NCBI GenBank assembly: GCA_947630135.1
Contig: CANRGH010000014.1
Coordinates: 1 to 60,337, forward strand
DNA: 60,337 nucleotides
Origin: an uncultured Monoglobus sp.
GTDB taxonomy: Bacteria; Bacillota; Clostridia; Monoglobales; Monoglobaceae
Direction of reading: 5' to 3'
Of the stretch, positions 25,300 through 35,260 are shown piece by piece. The translations under genes and the position numbers were made by a program. Position 1 is the first letter of the stretch, and each line of letters opens with the position of its first letter. The notes beneath the pieces were generated by a model. The model saw nothing but the letters and a program-made list of their open reading frames with translations. It was not told the DNA's origin and ran no database searches.

Positions 25300-27492
25300 A
25301 TGAAAGGCAACGAGCTTTCTACCTTAATTGAACTTATCAGAAAATATAATAAGACCGGCGACCTTTCCCAGGTGGAAAAGGCTTATCACTATGCCGTTGA
25401 GCACCACGAGGGCCAGAAGCGCAAATCCGGCGAGCCGTTTGTCAATCATCCCATTCAGGTGGCGTCGATCATCGCCGAAATGGAGTTTGACACCGAGTCG
25501 ATCTGCGCCGCGCTGCTCCACGACGTGGTCGAGGACACCGACGCCACGCGCGAGGATCTGGTGCGCGAGTTCGGCGAGACCGTCGCTCTGCTTGTTGACG
25601 GCGTTACCAAGCTCACCAAGATACCCTATTCCTCAAAGGAGGAGCAGCAGGTCGAAACTCTGCGCAAAATGTTCTTCGCAATGGCCAAGGACATCCGCGT
25701 TATCATAATAAAGCTGGCCGACAGGCTCCACAACATGCGTACGCTTCGCTATATGAAGGAGGATCGCCAGCGCGCGATCTCGCGCGAGACGCTTGAGGTC
25801 TACTCGCCTCTGGCTCACCGCCTTGGTATGGCAAAGATCAAAATGGAGCTTGAGGACCTTGCCCTGCGCTATATCGACCCGATCGGATATTACGAGATCG
25901 TCGACAACATCGCGCAAAAGCGCGAGGAGCGCGAGAAATATATCAGCGAGATCATAGACATACTCAACAAAAAGCTTGACGAGATGAAGATCGAGGCCAC
26001 GGCCTACGGCAGAGCCAAGCATTTTTACAGCATTTACAGAAAAATGTTCATGCAGAACAAGACGATCGACGAGCTCTACGACCTTTTCGCGGTGCGCGTG
26101 ATCGTCAACACCGTGTCCGACTGCTACGCGGTGCTCGGCATGGTGCACGAGCTTTTCACGCCGATGCCCGGCAGGTTCAAGGACTATATAGCCATGCCCA
26201 AGCCGAACATGTACCAGTCGCTGCACTCGACACTGATCGGCCCGGGCGGCACTCCGTTTGAGATACAGATACGCACCTGGGAGATGCACAGGATCGCCGA
26301 GAACGGCATCGCGGCCCACTGGAAATACAAGGAGGGCAAGAGCGGCGCCGACGATATGGACGAAAAGCTCGAGTGGATAAAGAACCTGCTCGAGATACAG
26401 AAGGAGACCACCAACCCCGACGACTTCATGGAGACGCTGAAGATCGACATGTTCAGCGACGAAGTGTTCGTGTTCACGCCCAAGGGCGACGTTAAGTCGC
26501 TGCCCGTCGGCTCGACGCCGATCGACTTCGCCTATAAGATACACAGCGAGGTCGGAAACAAGATGATAGGCGCCAAGGTCAACGGCAAGATCGTGCCGCT
26601 CTCGCACGAGCTGCAGAACGGCGACTTTGTAACGGTCATAACAAGCGCCACGCCCCACGGCCCCAACGCCGACTGGCTCAAGATTTGCAAGACCTCCGAG
26701 GCGCGGAACAAGATAAACCAGTGGTTCAAAAAGGTGAACCGAGAGGAAAATATTGAGACAGGCCGCCTGACGCTTGAGAAGGAGCTTTCAAAAAACAACA
26801 TTCCGCAGAAATATATCGACGACAGCGAGTTCGTCGATCCGCTGCTCAAACGCTACGGATTTAAGGAACTCAAGGACCTGTACGCGGCCCTCGGCTTCGG
26901 CAGCGTCAACGCCACGCGGTTTTTGAACCGCTTTGTCTCGGAGGGCAAGAGCAAACAGCTCCTCGAGCACGAGGTCACGCCCGCCGAGCTCGCGGTTCCG
27001 ATCAAGGTCAAGACCACTCAACGCTCGGGCACGAACGGCGTCGCGGTCGAGGGGATCGACAACTGCATGGTCAGGTTCTCGCACTGCTGCAACCCTGTTC
27101 CCGGAGATGAGATCGTGGGCTATGTCACCCGCGGCAGAGGCGTCGCGATCCACAGGGCCGACTGCCTGAACATCATCAACGCGCGCAACAGTGAGGCCGA
27201 GCGGAACCGCCTTATCTCGGTTCACTGGCTCGACAGCCCCGACACTCCGTCGGCGTATAAGTCGACGATAACCATCACAGCCTCGGACAGAGTGAACCTT
27301 CTGGTCGACATTATGAACATTATAAACGACTGCAAGGCCCCGGTCACAAACGTCAACGCCAGAACCGGCAAAAACGATCTGGCGATCGTCGAGGTGACCG
27401 CCGAGATAACCGGAACCGGACAGCTTGACAGGATAATCAACAATCTTAAGAACCTAAACGGCATTATATCGGTCAACAGACGCAGACATTAA
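25300..27492 (+). CDS. relA: Bifunctional (p)ppGpp synthetase/hydrolase
   Basis: A 730-residue stringent-response enzyme (Rel/SpoT type). The N-terminal HD hydrolase has HHEGQKRKSGEPFVNHP and LLHDVVEDT (near residue 72), both intact. The synthetase has GRAKHFYSIYRKM and the RVIVNTVSDCYAVLG core (about 240-275). A TGS domain (about 395-455, VFTPKGDVKSLPVGSTPIDF), a zinc-finger-type segment with HCCNPVPGDEI, and a C-terminal ACT domain (about 655-730) follow. All catalytic signatures are present, so it should make and degrade (p)ppGpp. It is followed 11 bases later by an MBL hydrolase, then hemZ: a typical clostridial order. Confidence 0.96.
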   Translation: MKGNELSTLIELIRKYNKTGDLSQVEKAYHYAVEHHEGQKRKSGEPFVNHPIQVASIIAEMEFDTESICAALLHDVVEDTDATREDLVREFGETVALLVDGVTKLTKIPYSSKEEQQVETLRKMFFAMAKDIRVIIIKLADRLHNMRTLRYMKEDRQRAISRETLEVYSPLAHRLGMAKIKMELEDLALRYIDPIGYYEIVDNIAQKREEREKYISEIIDILNKKLDEMKIEATAYGRAKHFYSIYRKMFMQNKTIDELYDLFAVRVIVNTVSDCYAVLGMVHELFTPMPGRFKDYIAMPKPNMYQSLHSTLIGPGGTPFEIQIRTWEMHRIAENGIAAHWKYKEGKSGADDMDEKLEWIKNLLEIQKETTNPDDFMETLKIDMFSDEVFVFTPKGDVKSLPVGSTPIDFAYKIHSEVGNKMIGAKVNGKIVPLSHELQNGDFVTVITSATPHGPNADWLKICKTSEARNKINQWFKKVNREENIETGRLTLEKELSKNNIPQKYIDDSEFVDPLLKRYGFKELKDLYAALGFGSVNATRFLNRFVSEGKSKQLLEHEVTPAELAVPIKVKTTQRSGTNGVAVEGIDNCMVRFSHCCNPVPGDEIVGYVTRGRGVAIHRADCLNIINARNSEAERNRLISVHWLDSPDTPSAYKSTITITASDRVNLLVDIMNIINDCKAPVTNVNARTGKNDLAIVEVTAEITGTGQLDRIINNLKNLNGIISVNRRRH

Positions 27493-27503
27493 GGAGCGGT
27501 AAT

Positions 27504-28130
27504 ATGTGTGAGATCAAACGTTTAATCCTCGGCCCGGTGGGCACAAACTGCTATATTTTCTGTGACGCGGAGCGCGGAAGGGCCGCGGTTATCGACCCCG
27601 CCGACAATCCGGAGTTGATAGCGAAAACGGTCAAAGGCAGCGGCTGCGAGGTCGAGCTTATACTGCTGACCCACGGCCATTATGACCACATAGGCGGCCT
27701 CGAGGGCCTGAGAGCCGCTTTTCCCGAAGCGGTCGTGTGGTCGCACGTTAAGGGAGTTGAGGTCCTGGGCGACCCCGACAAGAACTGCGGCGCGGACATT
27801 GCCGGAGTGCGGCGGAGCTTTAAGCCCGACGAGACGGCGGCGGAGGGGGATGTGATCCCGTTCGGCGGCGCGGGCTTTGAGGTGATCTACACCCCGGGCC
27901 ACACGATCGACAGCGTGTGCTATAAGTTCGGCGATATGGTCTTTTGCGGAGACACGGTGTTCCGCGGCAGCGTGGGCAGGACCGACCTGCCGACAGGCGA
28001 TATGCGGCGCGAGATCGAGTCGATCAAGACAAAGATACTGCCCCTGCCCGACGAAACGCCCCTCTACCCCGGCCACGGCGAACCAACAACGGTAAAGTAT
28101 GAAAGAGAGAATAATTTTTATTTGAGATAA
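27504..28130 (+). CDS. MBL-fold metallo-hydrolase (YqgX/GloB-like)
   Basis: 208 residues. The metal motif LLTHGHYDHIGG is near residue 56, TPGHTIDSVCY supplies the next histidine, FCGDTVF the bridging Asp, and LYPGHGEPT the last His. This is the glyoxalase-II-like subgroup that in Firmicutes is encoded after relA and dtd. It probably hydrolyses a thioester or similar small substrate; the exact one is unknown. SD AAGGAG. Its stop is one base from the hemZ ATG, so translation is coupled. Confidence 0.9.
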   Translation: MCEIKRLILGPVGTNCYIFCDAERGRAAVIDPADNPELIAKTVKGSGCEVELILLTHGHYDHIGGLEGLRAAFPEAVVWSHVKGVEVLGDPDKNCGADIAGVRRSFKPDETAAEGDVIPFGGAGFEVIYTPGHTIDSVCYKFGDMVFCGDTVFRGSVGRTDLPTGDMRREIESIKTKILPLPDETPLYPGHGEPTTVKYERENNFYLR

Positions 28131-28131
28131 A

Positions 28132-29343
28132 ATGAACAATAATCCTTGGGGAAAACTGACCGGAATACGTCCGGCGAAGATTGCCACGAAGCTTCTTGAC
28201 CGCGGCATGAACGATGAACAGGTCATAGACTATTTTGTGACCGAATGCGGAACCGAACACGACAAGGCCGCCCTCGCGCTTGAGTGCGCGAAGGCGCTTA
28301 TTCCCGTGCGCGAAAATATGTACGAAAACGGCGTCAGCCTCTATATCGGCATACCGTTCTGCCCCAGCCGCTGCCTTTACTGCTCGTTTGTTACCAACGG
28401 TACGAAGCATGCGGCGAAGCTCATGCCCGACTACGTCGAGGCCCTGAAAAAAGAGATCGCCTACACCGCGGACATAGTGAGGCGGAACAAAAACGTTATC
28501 GAGACCGTATATATCGGCGGCGGAACGCCCACGTCGCTGTCAAGTGAACTGCTTGACAGCATGCTTTCATGCCTCGAAAGCGAATTTGATCTGTGTAAAT
28601 TTAAAGAGTTTACAGTCGAGGCGGGCCGCCCGGACACGATCGACGCGCAAAAGCTCGAGGTGCTAAAGGCGCATAATGTCGGAAGGATAAGCATAAACCC
28701 GCAGTCTATGAACGACGAGACGCTGCGAGTGATCGGCCGCGCCCACTCCGCGCAGGACATCCGCGATGCAATGACGCTCGCGCACAGTCTCGGGTTTGAC
28801 AATATCAACATGGACGTTATCGCGGGCCTTCCGGGCGAGAGCCTTGAGATGTTCAAATACACGCTCGAGGAGGTCGAGAAGCTGAAGCCGACCGACACCA
28901 CGGTTCACACGATGAGTGTCAAGCGCTCGTCGCGCCTCAACGAATATTTGAGTGACTACGACCTGACCGACGGCGCGACCGCGGCTAAAATGGTTGACTT
29001 CGCGCGCGAATTTCTCGCCGACCGCGGCAAGCGGCCGTATTATATGTACCGCCAGAAGAACCAGCTCGGCAACCTCGAGAACGTCGGCTATTCAAAGCCC
29101 GGATATGAGTCGCTATACAACCTCTATATCATGGAGGAGATCCAGACGATAATCTCGCTCGGCTGCGGCGGCGTGACAAAGACCGTCGACCGCGCGACCG
29201 ACCGCATTGAACGTATCTTCAACGTCAAGGAGCCAAAGGATTACATACTGCGCCTTGACGAGATGCTGCACCGCAAGGATGTCCTGACGGGCGCGGAGCC
29301 CGACTTCCGCCACAGGATTTCCGAGTTCAGGCGCGAGCTTTAG
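28132..29343 (+). CDS. hemZ: HemZ-like radical SAM coproporphyrinogen dehydrogenase
   Basis: A 403-residue radical SAM protein. PWGKLTGIRPAK is the HemZ-specific pre-motif, and IPFCPSRCLYCSF (near 71-83) holds the CxxxCxxC [4Fe-4S] ligands. IGGGTPTSL and the VEAGRPDTI strand follow. Homologues convert coproporphyrinogen III to protoporphyrinogen, but some clostridial HemZ have unproven substrates. It seems shorter than many HemZ, which have about 80-90 extra N-terminal residues; no in-frame extension is possible because the MBL gene occupies the upstream region. Coupled to the MBL gene with a 1-base gap. Confidence 0.88.
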   Translation: MNNNPWGKLTGIRPAKIATKLLDRGMNDEQVIDYFVTECGTEHDKAALALECAKALIPVRENMYENGVSLYIGIPFCPSRCLYCSFVTNGTKHAAKLMPDYVEALKKEIAYTADIVRRNKNVIETVYIGGGTPTSLSSELLDSMLSCLESEFDLCKFKEFTVEAGRPDTIDAQKLEVLKAHNVGRISINPQSMNDETLRVIGRAHSAQDIRDAMTLAHSLGFDNINMDVIAGLPGESLEMFKYTLEEVEKLKPTDTTVHTMSVKRSSRLNEYLSDYDLTDGATAAKMVDFAREFLADRGKRPYYMYRQKNQLGNLENVGYSKPGYESLYNLYIMEEIQTIISLGCGGVTKTVDRATDRIERIFNVKEPKDYILRLDEMLHRKDVLTGAEPDFRHRISEFRREL

Positions 29344-29661
29344 TCAGAAGATGATAAGCTTTTCGGCGATCAGCGCGGGCTCGATCCCCGCAAGCAGCAG
29401 CGTCGTGACAAGCTCGAGGCACGGATATATGTTCTCGCGCTTTGCCGTCCAGCGCACCTTGAATTCCTGCGGCAGCACCGAGTCGCCGTCACAGGTAAAG
29501 AACCCGCGCTGGATGCAGTAGACAAAGCCGTCGTCGCCTATGCTCGACGCGGTGACGCTCGACTTCTGCGACAGCCCGCAGGTTATCAGCGGCAGCCCCT
29601 CGCAGCCTACGCCCGAACCGTCCTCGGCGTCGATTATAACATTGTCGAAAATTCTTATCAT
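29344..29661 (-). CDS. Hypothetical protein, 105 residues
   Basis: Read leftward, converging on hemZ with no gap. It has five cysteines (in VGCEGLPLITCG, VYCIQRG, FFTCDGD and YPCLELV) and a hydrophobic C-terminal segment LVTTLLLAGIEPALIAEKLI, probably an amphipathic helix rather than a membrane span. Codon use resembles the neighbouring core genes, with GC-rich third positions. The family was not recognised and no function is offered. Confidence 0.6.
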   Translation of the reverse strand: MIRIFDNVIIDAEDGSGVGCEGLPLITCGLSQKSSVTASSIGDDGFVYCIQRGFFTCDGDSVLPQEFKVRWTAKRENIYPCLELVTTLLLAGIEPALIAEKLIIF

Positions 29662-29805
29662 CCGTCTGCCCCCTCTTGATAATATTATCCCATTGATTGA
29701 AAGTAAAATACCGTAAATTTTATGTTAATTTATGCCTCCGCTTTGTGCGAATATTAAATATTGTATTTTAATTTTAACTATTTAGAATAAAATCAAAACT
29801 TTTTG

Positions 29806-29834
29806 TTGACAAACAATTTCCCCTGCGCTATAAT
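29806..29834 (+). promoter_or_regulatory. Consensus promoter of the candidate small RNA
   Basis: TTGACA and TATAAT are both perfect, with a 17-base spacer: the best promoter in the core part of the window. The predicted start is near 29841. Confidence 0.85.
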
Positions 29835-29840
29835 CAAAAA

Positions 29841-29951
29841 GTCGGATTTCGGGCCGCAACGGCGCGGCGCGGTGAATTTATCCGACAAAAACAAATAATG
29901 ATTGTTCAATGACGCACAATGGGGTGTGGCTTTATTAGCCTCACCCTTTTT
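29841..29951 (+). ncRNA. Candidate 111-nt structured small RNA or leader
   Basis: Starts at the predicted +1 of a consensus promoter and ends at a terminator. GTCGGAT (29841-29847) pairs with ATCCGAC (29880-29886), enclosing a GC-rich inner hairpin (GCCGC/GCGGC). AACAA and TTGTT form a small hairpin (about 29890-29906). The terminator stem GGGTGTGGC/GCCTCACCC (29922-29946) ends in TTTTT. There is no SD or ORF of note. A second full promoter for nfnA lies after it, so it can be an independent RNA. I found no match by eye to T-box, SRP, 6S, glutamine or other common motifs. Confidence 0.65.
29922..29951 (+). terminator. Terminator of the candidate small RNA
   Basis: A 9-bp stem with one mismatch, loop TTTATTA, followed by TTTTT. 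Confidence 0.85.
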
Positions 29952-29981
29952 GATTTATTTTAAAATTCCGACATTTTGATG

Positions 29982-30011
29982 TTGCAAACACAGGCGGCAT
30001 TGTGATATAAT
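29982..30011 (+). promoter_or_regulatory. nfnAB promoter
   Basis: TTGCAA and TATAAT are separated by 18 bases, downstream of the small-RNA terminator. A GCGCG/GCGC hairpin follows before the SD GGAGGTG. Confidence 0.7.
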
Positions 30012-30064
30012 TTAGGAGAAAGCGCGCGAAATGCGCGGGCACATAATTTTTGGAGGTGTGGTAA

Positions 30065-30910
30065 TTGTTTAAAATTGTAAAAAAGCAAGCGCTCAATCCC
30101 ACCGTTTCGCTGATCGAGGTTGAGGCCCCCTATATCGCCAGAAAGGCGGAGCCGGGCCAGTTCATCATCCTCAGGATCGACGAAAAAGGCGAGAGAATTC
30201 CCTTCACTATAGCGGATTTTGACAGGGAAAAGGGCACGGTAACGGTGATTTTCCAGATCGTCGGCCGGAGCACCCAGCGCTTAAACGAGCTGGGTGAAGG
30301 CGACTTTATTCAGGATTTCGTGGGCCCTCTGGGCGTCGCGTCCAAGTTTGACGGCGTTAAAAAGGTCGCGGTCATCGGCGGCGGCCTCGGCACCGCGATC
30401 GCGTATCCCCAAGCGAAAAAGCTCCACTCAATGGGTGTCGAGGTCGATATGATCAACGGTTTCCGCAACAAGGAGCTTATTATAATCGAGGATCTCTGCG
30501 CGGCGGCCTGCGACAATCTTTACACCATGACAGACGACGGCTCGAACGGCAACAAGGGCTTTGTCACCGCGAAGCTTGAGGAGCTTATCAAGGGCGGCAG
30601 AGGCTATGACATGGTTATCGCCATCGGCCCGCTGGTCATGATGAAGGCTGTGTGCGAGCTGACGAAAAAGTATGAGATAAAGACCATAGTGAGCATGAAC
30701 CCGATAATGATCGACGGCACAGGAATGTGCGGCGGCTGCCGCGTTACCGTGGGCGGCGAGACCAAGTTCGCCTGCGTTGACGGCCCCGACTTTGACGGCC
30801 ACCTTGTTGACTTTGACAGCGCGATCGCGCGCTCGAGAATGTTCAAAAAGCAGGAGGCGGAGTCAAGCGAGGCGCACAGGTGCAGATTGGAGGGAATGAA
30901 AAATGCCTAA
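30065..30910 (+). CDS. nfnA: NfnA-type ferredoxin:NADP oxidoreductase, FNR-like subunit
   Basis: A 281-residue flavoprotein starting with TTG (no ATG fits; the SD GGAGGTG is placed for this TTG). An FAD-binding barrel with RIPFTIADFD comes first, then a nucleotide-binding VAVIGGGLGTAIAYPQAKKL, and a C-terminal cysteine cluster (GTGMCGGCRVTVGGETKFAC) for a [2Fe-2S] centre. Its 8-base overlap with a GltD-like gene is the NfnAB (SudBA) arrangement. In Clostridia, Nfn couples NADH and reduced ferredoxin to make NADPH by electron bifurcation. Annotation pipelines often call it sulfide dehydrogenase subunit; NfnA is the likelier role in a fermenter. Confidence 0.9.
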   Translation: MFKIVKKQALNPTVSLIEVEAPYIARKAEPGQFIILRIDEKGERIPFTIADFDREKGTVTVIFQIVGRSTQRLNELGEGDFIQDFVGPLGVASKFDGVKKVAVIGGGLGTAIAYPQAKKLHSMGVEVDMINGFRNKELIIIEDLCAAACDNLYTMTDDGSNGNKGFVTAKLEELIKGGRGYDMVIAIGPLVMMKAVCELTKKYEIKTIVSMNPIMIDGTGMCGGCRVTVGGETKFACVDGPDFDGHLVDFDSAIARSRMFKKQEAESSEAHRCRLEGMKNA

Positions 30911-32297
30911 CATGTCTTTAAATAAAGTTCCCATGCCCGAGCAGGACCCGAACGTGAGGAACAAGAACTTCAAAGAGGTAACTCTGGGCTACACCGAGGA
31001 AATGGCGGTCGAGGAAGCGAAGCGCTGTCTTAGCTGCAAGCACAAGCCGTGCATGCAGGGCTGCCCGGTCATGGTAAAGATACCCGAGTTCATTGCGCTC
31101 GTCGCCGAGGGCAAGTTTGAGGAAGCGTATGAAAAAATCAGCGAGACCAGTTCGCTGCCCGCTATCTGCGGCAGAGTCTGTCCGCAGGAGACGCAGTGCG
31201 AGAAATACTGCGTCCGCGGCATAAAGGGCGAGCCCGTGGCTATCGGCCGACTCGAGCGGTTCGTGGCCGACTGGTATATGAAAAACAGAGAGGCGAAGGC
31301 CGAAAAGCCCGAAAGCAACGGCAAAAAGGTGGCCGTTGTCGGCGCGGGCCCGTCGGGTCTGACCTGCGCGGGTGACCTCGCGAAGATGGGATATAAGGTC
31401 ACGATATTTGAGGCATTCCACACTCCGGGCGGAGTGCTGGTTTACGGAATTCCCGAATTCCGTCTGCCCAAGGACATCGTAGCCAAAGAGGTTGACAAGC
31501 TCCGCGATCTGGGAGTTGAGATAATGACCGACATGGTCATCGGCAAGGTGCTTTCGGTCGACGAGCTTTTAAACGACGAGGGCTTTGACGCTGTGTTCAT
31601 CGGCACAGGCGCGGGCCTGCCGAGCTTTATGAGGATAGAGGGCGAGTCGCTTAACGGAGTGTATTCCGCGAACGAGTTTCTGACCCGGATAAACCTCATG
31701 AAGGCTTATAAGTTCCCGGAGTATGACACGCCGATCTATGTCGGCAAAAACGTTGTCGTGGTCGGCGGCGGAAATGTTGCCATGGACGCGGCGCGCTCGG
31801 CCAAGAGACTTGGCGCCGAGAACGTTTACATAGTTTATCGCCGCGGCGAGGAGGAAATGCCGGCGAGAGCCGAGGAGATTCACCACGCCAAGCAGGAGGA
31901 TATAGAGTTTAAGCTGCTAAACAATCCCGTTAAGATCAACGGTGACGACGAGGGCTGGGTCAAGAGCGTCACCTGCGTTAAAATGGAGCTCGGCGAGTCT
32001 GACGCTTCCGGCAGACGCAGACCGGTCCCGGTCGAGGGCAGCGAGTTCGACATTGAAGCGGACGTTGTAGTCATTGCGATCGGCCAGACGCCGAACCCGC
32101 TGATCAAGAACACCACCCCGGACCTTGAGACAAATCGCTGGGGCTGCATTGTGGCGAAGGAGGAGACCGGAGCCACGAGCAAGAAGGGCGTTTACGCCGG
32201 AGGCGACGTTGTGACCGGAGCCGCGACGGTTATCCTCGCGATGGGCGCCGGCAAAACCGCCGCCGCCTCAATAGACGAGTATTTGCGCAACGCGTAA
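30903..32297 (+). CDS. nfnB: NfnB-type subunit (GltD-like NADPH-binding flavoprotein)
   Basis: 464 residues. The N-terminal cysteine-rich domain for two [4Fe-4S] clusters has CLSCKHKPCMQGCPV and CGRVCPQETQCEKYC. FAD motif VVGAGPSGLTCAGDLAKMG and NADP motif VVVVGGGNVAMDAARSA follow. The family is shared with the glutamate synthase small subunit and is often annotated gltA. No large glutamate synthase subunit is nearby, while the FNR-like nfnA overlaps it by 8 bases, so NfnB is favoured. NADPH made here would serve the NADP-type GdhA encoded next. Confidence 0.9.
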   Translation: MPNMSLNKVPMPEQDPNVRNKNFKEVTLGYTEEMAVEEAKRCLSCKHKPCMQGCPVMVKIPEFIALVAEGKFEEAYEKISETSSLPAICGRVCPQETQCEKYCVRGIKGEPVAIGRLERFVADWYMKNREAKAEKPESNGKKVAVVGAGPSGLTCAGDLAKMGYKVTIFEAFHTPGGVLVYGIPEFRLPKDIVAKEVDKLRDLGVEIMTDMVIGKVLSVDELLNDEGFDAVFIGTGAGLPSFMRIEGESLNGVYSANEFLTRINLMKAYKFPEYDTPIYVGKNVVVVGGGNVAMDAARSAKRLGAENVYIVYRRGEEEMPARAEEIHHAKQEDIEFKLLNNPVKINGDDEGWVKSVTCVKMELGESDASGRRRPVPVEGSEFDIEADVVVIAIGQTPNPLIKNTTPDLETNRWGCIVAKEETGATSKKGVYAGGDVVTGAATVILAMGAGKTAAASIDEYLRNA

Positions 32298-33994
<1,697 letters not shown>

Positions 33995-34018
33995 TTAACG
34001 CAAAATCTTACATCACGG

Positions 34019-34049
34019 CAAGGCGCTCCGCTCAAGGGCGCCTTGTTTT
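34019..34049 (+). terminator. Terminator after gdhA
   Basis: CAAGGCGC (34019-34026) pairs with GCGCCTTG (34038-34045), then TTTT. Confidence 0.85.
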
Positions 34050-34173
34050 GCGTAAAATCCGTGAAATTTTACATAAACGGAATTGATTTCTTATAAAGTT
34101 TATGATAAAATTAATTTAGTATTCTAACGAAAAACGTCTGAAATTATGGTAATAAAACGCCGGAGGGTCTAGC

Positions 34174-34767
34174 ATGAACTATGGAGAATTTACCGACGAG
34201 GAACTGGCCGCGCGCGCGAAAACAGACCGCGCGGCGGCGGATTTCCTGTTAAACAAATATAAGAATATGGTTCGCTCCCGCGCGAAGGCTTATTTCCTCG
34301 CCGGGGGCGACAATGACGATCTTGTCCAGGAGGGCATGATCGGCCTTTTTAACGCTGTCCGTGACTATAACCCCGACAAAGAGGCGTCGTTTTCGAGCTT
34401 CGCGGAACTCTGTGTGAAACGTCAGATCTTCACCGCGATCAAGACTGCGGGACGGCAGAAGCACATTCCCCTCAATACATACGTTTCGCTCAACAAGCCG
34501 ATAGACGACGAACAGCCCGATATAACCCTGTCAGACACGATCGCGGCCCCGGTCCTTTCGGACCCCGAAACGTTGTATATCAGAAATGAAAACCTGCGCG
34601 CGGTCGAGGCCGAGATAGAGGAAAAGCTGACCGATCTTGAAAAGCGCGTGCTTATTCTCCATCTTCAGGGCATGTCATACAGCGAGATTTCCGAGATCAT
34701 CAACAAGCCCGCAAAATCTATCGACAACGCGCTGCAGCGGATAAAGAAAAAGCTGGACGAGAGTTAG
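34174..34767 (+). CDS. sigH: Sporulation sigma factor SigH-like
   Basis: A 197-residue sigma-70-family factor. Region 2 reads YFLAGGDNDDLVQEGMIGLFNAVRDY, nearly the textbook SigH sequence, with FSSFAELCVKRQIFTAIK following. Region 4 at the C-terminus has LTDLEKRVLILHLQGMSYSEISEIINKPAKSIDNALQRIKKKL. SigH drives early sporulation and transition-state genes in Firmicutes. The 197-residue length is slightly short of B. subtilis SigH. In many Firmicutes it follows rlmB/rae1; here that context is missing. SD GGAGGG. Confidence 0.93.
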   Translation: MNYGEFTDEELAARAKTDRAAADFLLNKYKNMVRSRAKAYFLAGGDNDDLVQEGMIGLFNAVRDYNPDKEASFSSFAELCVKRQIFTAIKTAGRQKHIPLNTYVSLNKPIDDEQPDITLSDTIAAPVLSDPETLYIRNENLRAVEAEIEEKLTDLEKRVLILHLQGMSYSEISEIINKPAKSIDNALQRIKKKLDES

Positions 34768-34952
34768 TAACCGTTCGGCTTTTTGTTTGCAAAATATCTG
34801 TAATTTTATACTTAAAATTGCTTAAAATTTGATTTTTTTCAAATCACAAAAATCCGAAATTGTCAAGTATAAATTTCAAAAATATTAAAATTCAAATACA
34901 GAAGCGTTAAACTTATATTATTTTCCACCGCTCAAAACCGCCGTGAAATAAG

Positions 34953-35035
34953 TTATCAACAGAGTTATCCACGTTATCCACCGATTTTAGTATGCGAAAT
35001 CTGTCAAAAATCCGCTTTTTAATAAGTTATCCACA
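34953..35035 (+). other. Cluster of four DnaA-box-like sites
   Basis: TTATCAACA (34953-34961), TTATCCACG (34965-34973), TTATCCACC (34974-34982) and TTATCCACA (35027-35035) lie in the same orientation in an A/T-rich gap of 493 bases between sigH and csoR. The last is a perfect DnaA box and the others differ by one base. dnaA, dnaN and rpmH are not adjacent. The rest of the gap is A/T-rich with no convincing gene. Confidence 0.7.
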
Positions 35036-35194
35036 ATTAACGTTTTTACGGCATTTTTACAAGTATGTTAATTGGCAGACAATCCGATACGTCAGTTCGT
35101 ACATCAAAGTGACGGTTTTAAAATACCAAAAATCACTGAAATATTGCCATAGAAATATTTTTCTGAAAATTTTCAAATAATATATAAAAGTCTA

Positions 35195-35247
35195 TTGACA
35201 TATACCCCCAAGGGGTATATAATATCAGTATACCCCTTGGGGGTATA
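35195..35247 (+). promoter_or_regulatory. Copper promoter with two mirror-image CsoR-type operators
   Basis: Perfect TTGACA (35195-35200) and TATAAT (35218-35223) are spaced by 17 bases. Operator 1, TATACCCCCAAGGGGTATA (35201-35219), fills the spacer. Operator 2, TATACCCCTTGGGGGTATA (35229-35247), is its exact reverse complement and covers +1. C-tract/G-tract sites flanked by TAT are the known CsoR operator style, so this predicts autorepression relieved by Cu(I). Confidence 0.92.
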
Positions 35248-35260
35248 AAGGAGTGATATT

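Noticed and set aside
29841..29951. T-box, SRP RNA, 6S RNA or glutamine riboswitch
   Set aside because: No T-box GGTGG/TGGAACC elements, no SRP GGAAG core, no end-to-end 6S stem, and no glutamine-riboswitch consensus were visible.
34992..35180. 62-codon ORF in the sigH-csoR gap
   Set aside because: No SD, A/T-rich composition without protein features, overlaps the DnaA-box cluster.
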